Part shown: piece by piece, positions 1-7,907 of the stretch | Layout of the letters: every line of letters starts with the position of its first letter | How positions within the stretch are numbered: position 1 is the first letter of the stretch | From: Deltaproteobacteria bacterium | Lineage (GTDB): Bacteria; Bdellovibrionota; FAC87; UBA2466 | Length of the DNA: 35,514 bases | Direction of reading: 5' to 3' | NCBI GenBank assembly: GCA_900299195.1 | Contig: OMIX01000036.1 | Coordinates: 1-35,514 of the forward strand | Notes under the pieces: model-generated | Told to the model about the DNA's origin: nothing | The model's database searches: none | The model's input: the letters and a program-made list of their open reading frames with translations, nothing else | Made by a program: the position numbers and the translations under genes

Positions 1-1
1 G

Positions 2-1102
2 ATTGCCGCTGCAGCTCCTATGGTGGCAGCAGCGATTCAAGCTGATGCTGATAAAAAGATTGCGCAAATTAATGCCAATACAGCGATTACTAACGCTAAT
101 ACTCAAGCAGAACTTCAGCGATACACCATGGATCAACAAACAGGCCTTGCACGAGCTCAAGCTGAAGCCACTGAAAAGATGGCTCAGGAGAAAAATCAAA
201 AAGAGATGACTCAACTTCAACTGCAATTGGCTGAGCTGCAAAAATCTCGAGAACAGCAGGCTGCTTTGGTACGAGAAGAGCGTCAACTGGCACAATTCAA
301 TTTAGATCGCGAAATTGCTCAACAACAACAATTGGCGGAACAAAGAATCCAACTCGCCCAGCAGGAGAGATTGAATAAATTGGCAACTGATGGATTAAAT
401 ACTGGACTTCAAAATGTAAGAGATCCCGGAAATCGACTAGAAATTTCAAGAGTTGCTAGCACGGGTGGATTTGCGGCCAACGGCAACAATTTAATGTCGA
501 ATAATGTGAACCGAAATCCAGCTAGCAGTAACGCCAACGGGCCTGTGATCAATTCAGTTAAGAATCAACCAGGATCAGCATCTGCAGGAGCTTCTTCTAA
601 TGTTCCGGCAGGCAGCAGCACTTCTGCGGCATCGTTAGGTTTAGCTTTAAAAAAGCCCACTTCTCAAGCTAGCTCGATATCAGCAAATTTGAATGGCAAA
701 TCAGGAAATGCCAAAACCGCTCAAACCTTATTGGTTTCGGCAACGGCTTCTACTGGCTCTTCCTCAAAGGCCTTTCAGGGTAGAGGATTAGTGTCTACTG
801 TGACAGCTAAAAATCTTCCGGCTCGAGGCTTTGCCAAAGTAGCGCAAGGTTCAACGAGAATGGCTAAGCTAAGATTAGAACCTCAAACCGAGGAGTTACA
901 ACAACTAGTCGGACAGCCATTGGTAGCTAAAAATAACAATCCAGTTTATTTAACCAGCGGAGACAGGGTGATAAAAGAATCGAATGTTCATAATCAATCT
1001 GGAACCGGGAATCATCAGATCAATACATCTGAAGAAGTCATTCAGCTTAAAACATTATCTCGTGGGGTGAGGTCTGGCGGACCCAGTTATGGCGGCGAGT
1101 AA
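2..1102 (+). CDS. Coiled-coil, Gln/Ala-rich protein of unknown function (5' end cut by window edge)
   Basis: The frame is open to the first bases of the window, so the true start probably lies upstream; the first in-window ATG is at 20. The N-terminal third (to about codon 130) is rich in Ala, Gln, Glu and Lys, with heptad-like spacing typical of a long coiled coil (for example RIQLAQQERLNKLA). The rest is Ser, Ala, Gly and Asn rich low-complexity sequence without Cys, ending in a Gly/Ser tail (RGVRSGGPSYGGE). I recognise no catalytic motif or named family. The Ala-rich first residues could be the end of a signal peptide, but this cannot be judged without the upstream sequence. A strong hairpin terminator follows 45 bases after the stop, so the gene ends its transcription unit. 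A structural or surface role is a guess from composition only. Confidence 0.7.
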   Translation: MAAAAPMVAAAIQADADKKIAQINANTAITNANTQAELQRYTMDQQTGLARAQAEATEKMAQEKNQKEMTQLQLQLAELQKSREQQAALVREERQLAQFNLDREIAQQQQLAEQRIQLAQQERLNKLATDGLNTGLQNVRDPGNRLEISRVASTGGFAANGNNLMSNNVNRNPASSNANGPVINSVKNQPGSASAGASSNVPAGSSTSAASLGLALKKPTSQASSISANLNGKSGNAKTAQTLLVSATASTGSSSKAFQGRGLVSTVTAKNLPARGFAKVAQGSTRMAKLRLEPQTEELQQLVGQPLVAKNNNPVYLTSGDRVIKESNVHNQSGTGNHQINTSEEVIQLKTLSRGVRSGGPSYGGE

Positions 1103-1146
1103 AAAAAGCCGGTAGTGAGATATAGAGTTTCTTTGGGGGAAAAATA

Positions 1147-1206
1147 AAAAGGTGTCAGCCCATTTTTCTCTGGGGGGAGAAAAAGATGGCTGGCGCCTTT
1201 TTACTT
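1147..1206 (+). terminator. Long intrinsic terminator hairpin
   Basis: An outer stem pairs 1147-1161 (AAAAGGTGTCAGCC side) with 1189-1202 (GGCTGGCGCCTTTT side), allowing G-U pairs. It encloses a second A/T-rich stem (TTTTTCTC against GAGAAAAA) and a G-rich loop. The 3' arm runs into a T tract. It ends the coiled-coil gene. Because the 5' flank is A-rich it could also work in the other direction. Confidence 0.75.
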
Positions 1207-1208
1207 AT

Positions 1209-1237
1209 TTGCAGCTCCCTAGCGCCCCTGATACCAT
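1209..1237 (+). promoter_or_regulatory. Possible sigma-70-type promoter for the 1285 gene
   Basis: TTGCAG (1209-1214) and TACCAT (1232-1237) are separated by 17 bases, with a TG one base before the -10. It lies just after the terminator and 48 bases before the next start codon. The -10 is weak; TATAAC at 1238 is an alternative. Confidence 0.35.
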
Positions 1238-1284
1238 TATAACAATCTAAAAATTTCAAAAATTCTGACTAGGGAAGTCAACCT

Positions 1285-2253
1285 ATGAAAAAACTACTGT
1301 TTCTTGCTTGGACTTTGGCTATTTCAATTTGGGCGGATGATTTGATGATTATTCGTGGCGGACGAGAAATTCGAGGTCGAATTTTAGAAGAAACTCCGAA
1401 TCACATCAGTTTTTACACCGATTACGGAAAAAAAATTCAGGTTCACAAAAGTAGAATTTCGGTCATTACCAGGAAAGGAGCTGTTCTAGCAGTTAATCCT
1501 GCTGTGGGAACTTTAGTAGGAATTAAAGCCGAGAGTGACATAGCCAAGGATTTGCCCAAATCGGGGAAGGGAAATCATAAAACTCCCCAAGCTTCCATTC
1601 CTGAAAACACCGCTCCTCAGACCCGAGCCGCTATTGAACCAGTTACGGAGAATTCTAAGACTGACGTGAATCCCTCGAGAGAAGTGGCGAGTACGGTGGT
1701 ATCGGAAAACATTCCTGGTTCTTTGATGGGGTTTAGAGTGGGACCGGTGTTGGGGATGACCCAAAGCAAAGCCTCCTCAGGAACTCCAACCTCAAATCGG
1801 ATAGGCGCAGAGGCGGGAGTTTCCGTTGAAATGCCTTTTTTAGCGGGGTTGTTTTTGCAGCCAGAATTGTTACTGAGCCAAGCAGGATATAAAACCGATT
1901 CCGCAACGGTCAAATTCAACTACATTAAAGTTCCAATTCTATTAAAATACCACCATCCTTTGAACGAGCAATTTTCAGTGGCTGGTTTTGTAGGCCCCTA
2001 TTTAGGTTTCCGTACTGAAGCTAAATCGGAAGAGATCACTGAAACAACGGATATCAAGTCCACCACCAAATCTACACTAATGGGTTTAGATTTCGGGTTG
2101 GGGTCTGAATATGCCCTGTCTCCAAAGTTGGGTATTTTTCTTAACTTAAGATATTCACTCCAAGTGAATAACTTAGATACTACGATTGGATCCACTACGG
2201 CCACACGACTTCGTCAGTTGAGCTTTTTGAGCGGGGTTTTGTTTAATCTCTAG
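1285..2253 (+). CDS. Outer-membrane beta-barrel protein (PorT/OMP_b-brl type)
   Basis: A signal peptide is clear (MKKLLFLAWTLAISIWADD). Residues about 20-65 form a small beta domain with the pattern RGGREIRGRILEETP then YGKKIQVHKSRISVI, seen as an N-terminal module in other exported proteins of delta-like bacteria. A Thr/Ser/Pro-rich linker follows (about 90-150). The C-terminal 170 residues show alternating hydrophobic and aromatic strands with GFRVGPVLGM, LQPELLLSQAGY, YIKVPILLKYHH and VGPYLGFRTEA, the usual look of an 8-stranded outer-membrane barrel, ending in hydrophobic FNL. GGGAAG about nine bases upstream supports the start. Likely location is the outer membrane; ligand and function are unknown. 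The barrel call rests on pattern, not on a database hit. Confidence 0.8.
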   Translation: MKKLLFLAWTLAISIWADDLMIIRGGREIRGRILEETPNHISFYTDYGKKIQVHKSRISVITRKGAVLAVNPAVGTLVGIKAESDIAKDLPKSGKGNHKTPQASIPENTAPQTRAAIEPVTENSKTDVNPSREVASTVVSENIPGSLMGFRVGPVLGMTQSKASSGTPTSNRIGAEAGVSVEMPFLAGLFLQPELLLSQAGYKTDSATVKFNYIKVPILLKYHHPLNEQFSVAGFVGPYLGFRTEAKSEEITETTDIKSTTKSTLMGLDFGLGSEYALSPKLGIFLNLRYSLQVNNLDTTIGSTTATRLRQLSFLSGVLFNL

Positions 2254-2275
2254 AGGTGTCTTTTTTCCTGTCAGT

Positions 2276-2614
2276 CTAAAGTTTTCGTTTAACCTGTTTG
2301 CTGATTTTAGCTTTTTTAAATTGAACCCACTTGGCCAACTTTCTTTTGGCCGTCTTTTTAAGAGCGAGGACCTTAACCTGTTTCGTGTCTACGATCTGAG
2401 GGTTGGACTTGACCTCCTCTTTGGGAACTGAGGCTTCGGCTAGAGCTTTTTCGAACTCTCGTTGTTCTTGTGCCTCTATCTCGACAATAGATTTAGGGGC
2501 CGAGTATCCGGGCGGTACTTCATAGTTAGAGGCGATTGAATCATTGCAAATCAAACGGAAAAGTAGAGCAACAGTCACAAAAATGGCAAGGCCCAGTTTA
2601 AGACGGTTGTCCAT
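2276..2614 (-). CDS. Small one-TM, Lys-rich hypothetical protein
   Basis: The 112-residue product starts with MDNRLK and a hydrophobic segment (LGLAIFVTVALLFRLIC, about 7-23), either a membrane anchor or an uncleaved signal. The middle is acidic (EIEAQEQREFEKALAEA) and the last 35 residues are strongly basic (KKTAKRKLAKWVQFKKAK). AGAGG eight bases before the ATG supports the start. It converges on the barrel gene with only 22 bases between the stops and no clear hairpin. No family was recognised. A membrane-anchored protein with a basic tail could contact nucleic acid or acidic polymers, but that is only a possibility. Confidence 0.65.
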   Translation of the reverse strand: MDNRLKLGLAIFVTVALLFRLICNDSIASNYEVPPGYSAPKSIVEIEAQEQREFEKALAEASVPKEEVKSNPQIVDTKQVKVLALKKTAKRKLAKWVQFKKAKISKQVKRKL

Positions 2615-3138
2615 AGCTCATTCCTCTTTTTTTGCTCTCTCAGCCAGTGTAAACAGCAAACCTAATGCCACCCCCTTTTAAGGCTGAGAGAAGAGGGGAC
2701 AAATTTCGATTAGGCTGCAAAATTGGGCCTTTCTTAAAAGTGCACGCCAAAATAAGTCATGATTGGGAATTTAAGCCTTTGGGTGCGGTCAGCCATTTTT
2801 TTGTGTTCCCCAAAATGGAACTCTAGCCAAACACTGAATTCTTGGTGTGAACGAATACTCAAAGAGGGCTGACCTTTTTTGTCGCTACACTATTTTAGAC
2901 CGCTGATTCCCATTTCGCGATGGTTAATCAGATACTTACCTGATTCGATGTGTAGGAAACGTGAAAACTGTCGAGCTATTAAACAAAAACTTGTGAAAAG
3001 TCCTGCCTCTTTTCTTTTGGAACAGTCCATGCACTTCCCTCCAACATCTAGTTGTGTGTTGGCTGTGTAGTACTCAAGTTTAATGTTTTTGGGCTCATGA
3101 TTTATTGAGCTCCAAGTGGATGTTGTGAGGAAGTTATT
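2615..3138. other. 524-base intergenic region without a credible gene
   Basis: No open frame here has both a ribosome-binding site and protein-like composition. It holds the start region of the minus-strand gene at 2614, a possible structured RNA ending in a T run (2787-2880), and the leader of the gene at 3139. The leader contains small hairpins at 3041-3062 (CCAACA/TGTTGG) and about 3091-3111 (GGCTCA/TGAGCT) and a ribosome-binding site GAGGAAG. I found no confident -35/-10 pair for the 3139 gene. Confidence 0.5.
2787..2880 (+). ncRNA. Candidate structured small RNA or attenuator ending in a T run
   Basis: GGTCAGCC at 2787-2794 is exactly complementary to GGCTGACC at 2867-2874, which is followed at once by TTTTTT. 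Between them lie two smaller potential stems: CCATTTT/AAAATGG (2793-2799 with 2812-2818, sharing two bases with the outer arm) and CCAA/TTGG around 2828-2844. A multibranch structure closed by a stem and ended by U residues is how many small RNAs look. It resembles no named RNA that I know. It could be only a long-range terminator. Confidence 0.3.
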
Positions 3139-4953
3139 ATGTTGAAGTCCCAGTTCAAAATGGTTGTTTTATTAGTGGTGGCCTCTTTGGTGAATCCATC
3201 CCATCTTCTTGCGGATGAGAAAAAGGACCATGACGAAAAAAAATCAGAAACTCAAACTACGGAGAGTGGGGGCGGTAATCGTCAAGTCAATCCCTTTTCA
3301 AAGTATGACACTTTAAAAGAAAGGCTAGAAGCGCTTTCTAAGAAGGCTCCAACGCAGGTGACTCAACCGAAGTTGGTAGAAGGTAAAGAGAACCTAGTAA
3401 AAATAACTCCTTCTCGACAACAATTTTCGGATGGAGCGGAAACTCTCAAACGAGTGAAGTGGTATAGGGAAAGAATGGCTGAGTCCTGCAAAGACTCAGA
3501 TAAAAGCTCTGAGTTGCTGGGCCAGTTTATGGATGGCTGTTTAACTGATTTTATTTTTAATATTGTTAAATCCGATGCTGAGAGTAATGAAGCTCAGAAT
3601 TCTCAAACCACTTTCGAGTTAGATGCTAAGAGAGTTCGTGAGTGCCGTGATGAGATGAACTCCTATTTTGATGCCAAGAAAACCAAAGTGGGAACCACTG
3701 AGTGGAGTAAATTTGCAGTGGACCAAGAAATTAAGGAAAAATTAGAAAAGTTTTTCAATTGGTATGGAGCTTCGGCCCAAGGGATAAAAGTTGACGATAA
3801 TAAACCACCCTCAAAAATGATTGAAGAGTTGAAAAAAGAACAAGCTAGTAACTTGTGTTTCATTGAGAATGAAAAAGCTAAGCAGGACAACAAGGTCAAA
3901 TTGCCAGAAGTCGATCCCAAAAAGTTGGCAGGCCCCAATCCAGGACAAAAACCTTACCAAGGTCCGGGACAGCCTTCGCAAGATTTTAAACCCCCTCAAG
4001 TTCAAACCCCAGGAGTGCAAACTCCTCCACCCCAGACTCCCGCTTATCAGCCTCCTCAGGGCGGTTATCAACCTCCCCAGGGTGGTTATCAAGGTGGTAA
4101 CTATGATCCGTCGGGTATTGGATATCGAGGAAAGTACGATCCTAGAGATCGACGCCGATATGATTACGATAACTTCCGAGATTACGGTGGAAGAGACAAT
4201 GACCCCTCATTGTATGTTCCTTTAATGAATTACCCCAAAGGGAGTAATTATATTCCGCCCAGCAATAATAACTTTCCAGCTCGAAGTGCTCCTCCTCCTC
4301 CAGTGAGTGGCCCAGCTCCTATTGCTCCGGCTCCATTCTTAGGAAGAGGATTAAATTTTGGATTTGGTTACAGTAACTACTCTGGCTATCCTTACGGGGG
4401 TTATTTCCCTCCCATGTACGGTGGATATGGGGGCGGTTATGGCGCAGTTCCTTACGGTGGAGTTGGAATTGGAATAGGCGGTGGTTATGTCCCGGTGACT
4501 CCGATTGTAGAACCTATCACTCCTTGTGGAGGAATGATCGGTGGCTGCGGTGGAGGAATCATGTCGGGATGTGGTGGAGGACTGATGACCCCTTGCGGAG
4601 GTGTTTGCGGAGGTGGATTAATCAATCCGCTCATGCCCTGTGGAAACAATCTTCTCTTTAGCCCGATAGGACAGTTCCCCAACAGAAATATGCTTCCGAG
4701 AGTTCCAGGAACCCAATATCCTTGGAACCCCTACTACAACTATGGGCAAATGCCTCCTAATCGGTTTAATATTCCCAGAAATCCGGGATCTCCATGGCAA
4801 CCCGTCATTCCTGGTAATCCCACTGTCCCTGGGACCCCAGGGAATCCAGGAACTCCTGGGAACCCAGGGAATCCCGTAACGCCCATTTATACTCCAGGAA
4901 CCAATCCCATTGGTACCAACCCGATTCGAATCACTATTCCGAGAAATCAGTAG
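3139..4953 (+). CDS. Secreted Pro/Gly/Tyr/Cys-rich low-complexity protein
   Basis: A signal peptide is followed by a charged stretch ([19 protein letters not shown]). Residues about 45-255 form a mostly helical, charged domain with four Cys (C in MAESCKD, DGCLTD, RECRDE and NLCFIE), probably disulfide-paired. From about 265 the protein is Pro/Gln rich with near-repeats of PPQGGYQ, then an Arg/Asp/Tyr patch, then Gly/Tyr rich ([18 protein letters not shown]). Residues 463-495 carry evenly spaced Cys in Gly ([12 protein letters not shown] and similar). The C-terminus has collagen-like [19 protein letters not shown] eight bases upstream supports the start and a very strong terminator follows. 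Such composition fits an extracellular or surface matrix or adhesive protein; the function is inferred from composition alone. Confidence 0.75.
   Translation: MLKSQFKMVVLLVVASLVNPSHLLADEKKDHDEKKSETQTTESGGGNRQVNPFSKYDTLKERLEALSKKAPTQVTQPKLVEGKENLVKITPSRQQFSDGAETLKRVKWYRERMAESCKDSDKSSELLGQFMDGCLTDFIFNIVKSDAESNEAQNSQTTFELDAKRVRECRDEMNSYFDAKKTKVGTTEWSKFAVDQEIKEKLEKFFNWYGASAQGIKVDDNKPPSKMIEELKKEQASNLCFIENEKAKQDNKVKLPEVDPKKLAGPNPGQKPYQGPGQPSQDFKPPQVQTPGVQTPPPQTPAYQPPQGGYQPPQGGYQGGNYDPSGIGYRGKYDPRDRRRYDYDNFRDYGGRDNDPSLYVPLMNYPKGSNYIPPSNNNFPARSAPPPPVSGPAPIAPAPFLGRGLNFGFGYSNYSGYPYGGYFPPMYGGYGGGYGAVPYGGVGIGIGGGYVPVTPIVEPITPCGGMIGGCGGGIMSGCGGGLMTPCGGVCGGGLINPLMPCGNNLLFSPIGQFPNRNMLPRVPGTQYPWNPYYNYGQMPPNRFNIPRNPGSPWQPVIPGNPTVPGTPGNPGTPGNPGNPVTPIYTPGTNPIGTNPIRITIPRNQ
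4801..4890 (+). repeat. In-frame Gly-Asn-Pro / Gly-Thr-Pro repeats
   Basis: Within the end of the 3139 gene the DNA repeats units such as CCTGGGA(A/C)CCCAGGGA, coding for runs of PGNP and PGTP. This is a coding low-complexity repeat and a likely site of length variation by slippage. Confidence 0.6.
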
Positions 4954-4987
4954 TGACTTGAATAAGGTTTGAGAAGAGCCTGTTTTA

Positions 4988-5023
4988 GGGCTAGAGTTGA
5001 TTCAACTCTAGCCCTTTTTATTT
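4988..5023 (+). terminator. Strong intrinsic terminator
   Basis: A perfect 13-base inverted repeat (GGGCTAGAGTTGA, one base, TCAACTCTAGCCC; 4988-5014) is followed by TTTTTATTT. It sits 34 bases after the stop of the low-complexity protein and just before the next start codon at 5037. Confidence 0.92.
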
Positions 5024-5036
5024 AGGTGACGGAAAT

Positions 5037-6218
5037 ATGCCTTTAGTGACGGTTGCTTTATTTGTCTTGGCTGCAGGGCTTCTCACCTCCATTAGTTTGA
5101 TGAGTGGATTTCATCTTCTGATGGCTCCTGCGATTCTTTTTTATCTTCCTAAATACCGTTGGAAAAAATTTCCAAAAAGTGGCTGGGCTCTTCTCTTTTT
5201 CTCATTGAGTTTGGTGCTATCCGTTTTATTCAACGCTTCCGATTTCTCTATACCCATGAAAAGTATTCTAAAAACGAAATATTACTGGATAGGAGCTTTG
5301 TCGATCGTTCCATTTTCATTTTATTTTCAAGAATACTTATCTTCTGAGAGAAAAAATAAAATGCTCAAAGAGTTACTGTGGACTTTGTTGGTAAGCGCTT
5401 CGGTGGCGACAGTCTCTGGTTTGATAGGCTACTACACCGGGTATAACCCCTTAAGAATGGCTACCGTATCTTCGGCAAGAAATGGCGGCCTTTTTGGTAT
5501 GGTCATGACTTATGGTCACTCTATAGCTTGGTTGAGTTTAGGGGTAGCCGCTTTAGCTTTTCAATCTGAAAAAGTAAAACATCTGATCTCGTTAAGATGG
5601 CTCATCTTTTTTTTGTGCATTTTTCTTTTCGGATTGTTTACTAGCCACGTTCGAGGAGCCTGGATCGCATTTTTAGCGGGCTGCTTGGTCATCCATCGAA
5701 AGTTGACCGTGTTTGGGGTTCTTCTTTTGATGGTCTGTGTGGGAGGCTTGTCTATTTACCGATCCGATTTTATGGAGCAACAGATTATTCGCAGAGGCTC
5801 TAATGAAGAACGGCTTGGATGTTGGCTTGGGGCTATCAAGGCCTTTCAAGAGAAGCCTGTGTTGGGTTGGGGATATTTAAACTATGAGCCTCATAGTAAG
5901 TCCATCAAACAAAAATATGGGTTACCCCATCCTGAATTTGGTGGACATGCACACAATGATTTTTTGGAGATCTTAGCCACTTCTGGAGTTTTAGGCGGAA
6001 TTTCTTTTTTGGCTTGGATTTTTTTGTGGCTCCGAGAGATCAAAATGAGAAAAGATCTAGGCACTTCGTTAGTGACACCTCTCTGGGTAGCTTTTTTAGT
6101 CTCGGGGTTAACTCAAGTGACTTTTAATGATGGAGAAAACACCTTTTTTCTTATGTTGTTGTATTCACTGTCGATGGTTTTGGGCAGAGAGAGTGAGAAT
6201 GTTTCTCTGAAGGGTTAA
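5037..6218 (+). CDS. O-antigen ligase / polymerase family membrane protein
   Basis: The 393-residue product is strongly hydrophobic throughout, with roughly ten to eleven membrane segments. A larger soluble loop occurs around residues 245-315, as in the Wzy/WaaL (O-antigen ligase, PF04932) family. Within it are RLGCWLGAIKAFQEKPVLGW and GGHAHNDFLEILATSGVLGG, the two loop motifs I associate with this family; the His in HAHND is the usual conserved one. Members join or polymerise lipid-linked glycans at the outer face of the inner membrane. AGGTGA eleven bases upstream supports the ATG. It follows directly after a terminator and stands alone, so whether it acts on O-antigen, capsule or glycoprotein is open. 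Glycan genes at 9858 and gmhA at 33045 are in the same window but not in the same operon. Confidence 0.85.
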   Translation: MPLVTVALFVLAAGLLTSISLMSGFHLLMAPAILFYLPKYRWKKFPKSGWALLFFSLSLVLSVLFNASDFSIPMKSILKTKYYWIGALSIVPFSFYFQEYLSSERKNKMLKELLWTLLVSASVATVSGLIGYYTGYNPLRMATVSSARNGGLFGMVMTYGHSIAWLSLGVAALAFQSEKVKHLISLRWLIFFLCIFLFGLFTSHVRGAWIAFLAGCLVIHRKLTVFGVLLLMVCVGGLSIYRSDFMEQQIIRRGSNEERLGCWLGAIKAFQEKPVLGWGYLNYEPHSKSIKQKYGLPHPEFGGHAHNDFLEILATSGVLGGISFLAWIFLWLREIKMRKDLGTSLVTPLWVAFLVSGLTQVTFNDGENTFFLMLLYSLSMVLGRESENVSLKG

Positions 6219-6263
6219 CAACTCGCTCTAAAAGCTAAGTGGGCTCAGGAGTTTTATAACTTT

Positions 6264-6677
6264 TCACGAAGCACAGACGGCAGCGTAGCTAAATCCTATT
6301 TCGATAAGATGGGTCATGAATTGCTTAAGATTAGTGAGCCCGATAGGCTTTTTAAAATAAAAGCTGGCTCCGGCTTCATAGGCATCGCAAACATCGGCTT
6401 GAAAATCTCCATTTGAAAAAATACAAACCGGAATTCTTTTAAGAGCCGGATCAGATTTGAGCACTTTGAGTGTTTCAATCCCAGTTTTTCCCAAGAGTTT
6501 TAAATCCATCAAAATCAATCGGGGAAGATTAGGCAAAACGTCGTGTAGCTGTCGAATCGCTTCATCCCCATCACCTGCGGTGAGGATGGCAATGTCAGGA
6601 GCGATAGTTTTCATCAGCATTTGCATTAAGTAGATCTGATCTTTAGCGTCATCTACGATCATAAGGGAAGCATTCAT
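6264..6677 (-). CDS. Single-domain response regulator (CheY/Rcp1-like receiver)
   Basis: The 137 residues form one receiver domain with no output domain. The acidic pair is D9-D10 (MIVDDAKD), the phospho-acceptor is D58 (LILMDLKL), the switch Ser is S88 (CIFSNGD), and the conserved Lys precedes Pro in YFKKPIG (109-111). The longer loop after the acceptor (KLLGKTGIETLKVLKSDPAL) and SN in the switch position are like Rcp1-type regulators that accept phosphate from hybrid or bacteriophytochrome kinases. AGAGG about nine bases upstream supports the start. No kinase lies next to it, so the partner is unknown. It converges with the ligase gene, 45 bases apart. Confidence 0.9.
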   Translation of the reverse strand: MNASLMIVDDAKDQIYLMQMLMKTIAPDIAILTAGDGDEAIRQLHDVLPNLPRLILMDLKLLGKTGIETLKVLKSDPALKRIPVCIFSNGDFQADVCDAYEAGASFYFKKPIGLTNLKQFMTHLIEIGFSYAAVCAS

Positions 6678-6936
6678 GCGGTTTTCCTCTTTTGAGCTAA
6701 AAGGCAGAAGTCAATTTAGCTGCAAGACGTTGTTTGGCTGATAACTCATTTTCTGAAGGCTCAGCCCTTAATCGTTTGAGTGTCACAGGTCTCCTTGCTT
6801 TGAGAACTGCTCGGCTTATAACATTTCGTTGTCGAACTCGGAAAAGTAAGTTCCTGAAATTTTCGGCAGGTTTTGAGCTTGGTCTTCAAGTTGCAGCTTT
6901 ACGAGGTGAGTTTAACCTTAACTTGGGAGGCATTTT

Positions 6937-7281
6937 ATGATTCGAAAACTCAACTACCTCGTCCTAGTATTTTTGTTGGCTCATGGAGCAGTTCTCAACT
7001 CAGCTCTCCTCGCTGACGAAAAGGAAAAAAAGATCCCTGAGATGACTCAGGAGCAAAGAAGTCAGCACGCCGAGATGATGGAAAAGATGGCAGAGGCTCA
7101 CAAGAAAATGGCTGAGTGTTTGAAGTCGAGTAAAACGACAGCCGAGTGCCATGAGGAATGGCACAAAGAAATGAAAGAAAGTTGCCCTAGGGTCAAAGAG
7201 GGGCATTGTCCTGCAATGGAAGGAATGAAATGGCATCATTCCCACCCGAATTATCACGAAAAACAGAGCCCTAAAAAATAA
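6937..7281 (+). CDS. Small secreted Met/His/Cys-rich protein
   Basis: A signal peptide (LNYLVLVFLLAHGAVL, cut probably after ALLA) precedes a mature part of about 88 residues rich in Glu, Lys, Met, His and Cys. Repeated KMAE and EMMEKM helices occur, with CHEEWHKEM, ESCPRVKEGHCPAMEG and the tail KWHHSHPNYH. Four Cys and many Met and His suggest metal (copper-like) binding or a disulfide-stabilised helical hairpin in the periplasm. GGGAGG eight bases upstream gives a secure start. No known family is recognised, and metal binding is inferred from composition only. Confidence 0.78.
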   Translation: MIRKLNYLVLVFLLAHGAVLNSALLADEKEKKIPEMTQEQRSQHAEMMEKMAEAHKKMAECLKSSKTTAECHEEWHKEMKESCPRVKEGHCPAMEGMKWHHSHPNYHEKQSPKK

Positions 7282-7368
7282 GACACAAAAAGGGGCAGGC
7301 ATAGACCGAATTTCTTGGGAATTCTAAGCCATTCCTTGAAGATGGGTTCTGCTCTTGATCCTAACGGA

Positions 7369-7740
7369 TTAATTTAGTTTGCAGGCTGGATTTTTGCTCT
7401 GCTCAAATTCGCATTCTTGGGTAGTTCCAAAATCCCCTAGATAAACTTCTCGAATCTGGCTGTTGCTCATGACATAGACTTTTTGAAGTCGCTTCATGTA
7501 CTGGGCGCCAGGATTGATGCAAGTGCAATATTTTTCCAGCACAGTGACGGAAGGATCGAAAGAACAAGACACTGTGGTGGGTTGTTCCGAAGGGGGAACT
7601 ACAGTGGACGATCCCGGCATGAGATTGATGTTTTGACCCAAAACAACGCCAGCCTGAACCATTAGCCAAAGGGTTAACAAAGTAGCGAAGTTGAATTGGT
7701 GTTGAGTCTTACCCTGGGTTCTCGAATTGATAGTGACCAT
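7369..7740 (-). CDS. Small secreted cysteine-containing hypothetical protein
   Basis: I chose the ATG at 7740 because GGGGGT lies a few bases before it; the longer in-frame ATG at 7758 overlaps the last base of the tRNA-Ser CCA end. After a polar start comes a hydrophobic signal segment (FATLLTLWLMVQAGVVLGQ). The mature part of about 85 residues contains five Cys (SCSFDP, KYCTCINPG, QECEFE, NPACKLN). The middle (QKVYVMSNSQIREVYLGDFG) looks like beta strands. No family is recognised. It lies directly downstream of tRNA-Ser, so the two may share a transcript. Confidence 0.65.
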   Translation of the reverse strand: MVTINSRTQGKTQHQFNFATLLTLWLMVQAGVVLGQNINLMPGSSTVVPPSEQPTTVSCSFDPSVTVLEKYCTCINPGAQYMKRLQKVYVMSNSQIREVYLGDFGTTQECEFEQSKNPACKLN

Positions 7741-7757
7741 GATTACCCCCGATTTCA

Positions 7758-7848
7758 TGGCGGAGAGAGAGAGATTCGAACTCTCGATAGGCTATTAACC
7801 TATACACGCGTTCCAGGCGTGCGCCTTCAACCACTCGGCCATCTCTCC
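7758..7848 (-). tRNA. tRNA-Ser (anticodon GGA)
   Basis: Read on the minus strand, the 91-base gene has acceptor GGAGAGA paired with TCTCTCC, discriminator G and an encoded CCA. The anticodon stem CACGC/GCGTG has loop CTGGAAC, anticodon GGA. A long variable arm (TAGGTTAATAGCCTA) is present, as expected for class II tRNA-Ser. The T arm is GAGAG-TTCGAAT-CTCTC. It decodes UCC and UCU and sits between tadA and the small secreted protein on the same strand. Confidence 0.97.
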
Positions 7849-7907
7849 GCAGGTCGATTTGAGCTAAAAATACGGCCTCAAGTATTAGCATTGGGTCGGT
7901 GGGTTGT

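Noticed and set aside
2879-3070. Open frame of 63 codons starting with TTG
   Set aside because: No ribosome-binding site, composition is not protein-like, and it begins in the T run of a terminator-like hairpin.
3863-4225. 120-codon open frame inside the low-complexity secreted protein
   Set aside because: Alternate-frame shadow of repetitive coding DNA with no start signals.
4801-4890. Repeated DNA that might suggest a CRISPR or tandem-repeat locus
   Set aside because: The repeats are short, have no spacers, and stay in frame as Gly-Asn-Pro coding units.
6219-6263. Terminator between the ligase and response regulator genes
   Set aside because: No stable inverted repeat with a T run could be found in these 45 bases.
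6734-6940. Open frame of 68 codons ending with an ATGA overlap on the small secreted protein gene
   Set aside because: TTG start without ribosome-binding site, and the product resembles nothing; the overlap is probably chance, since the GGGAGG belongs to the next gene.
7741-7758. Longer start (ATG at 7758) for the small secreted Cys protein
   Set aside because: It overlaps the tRNA 3' end and has no ribosome-binding site; ATG 7740 has GGGGGT just upstream.
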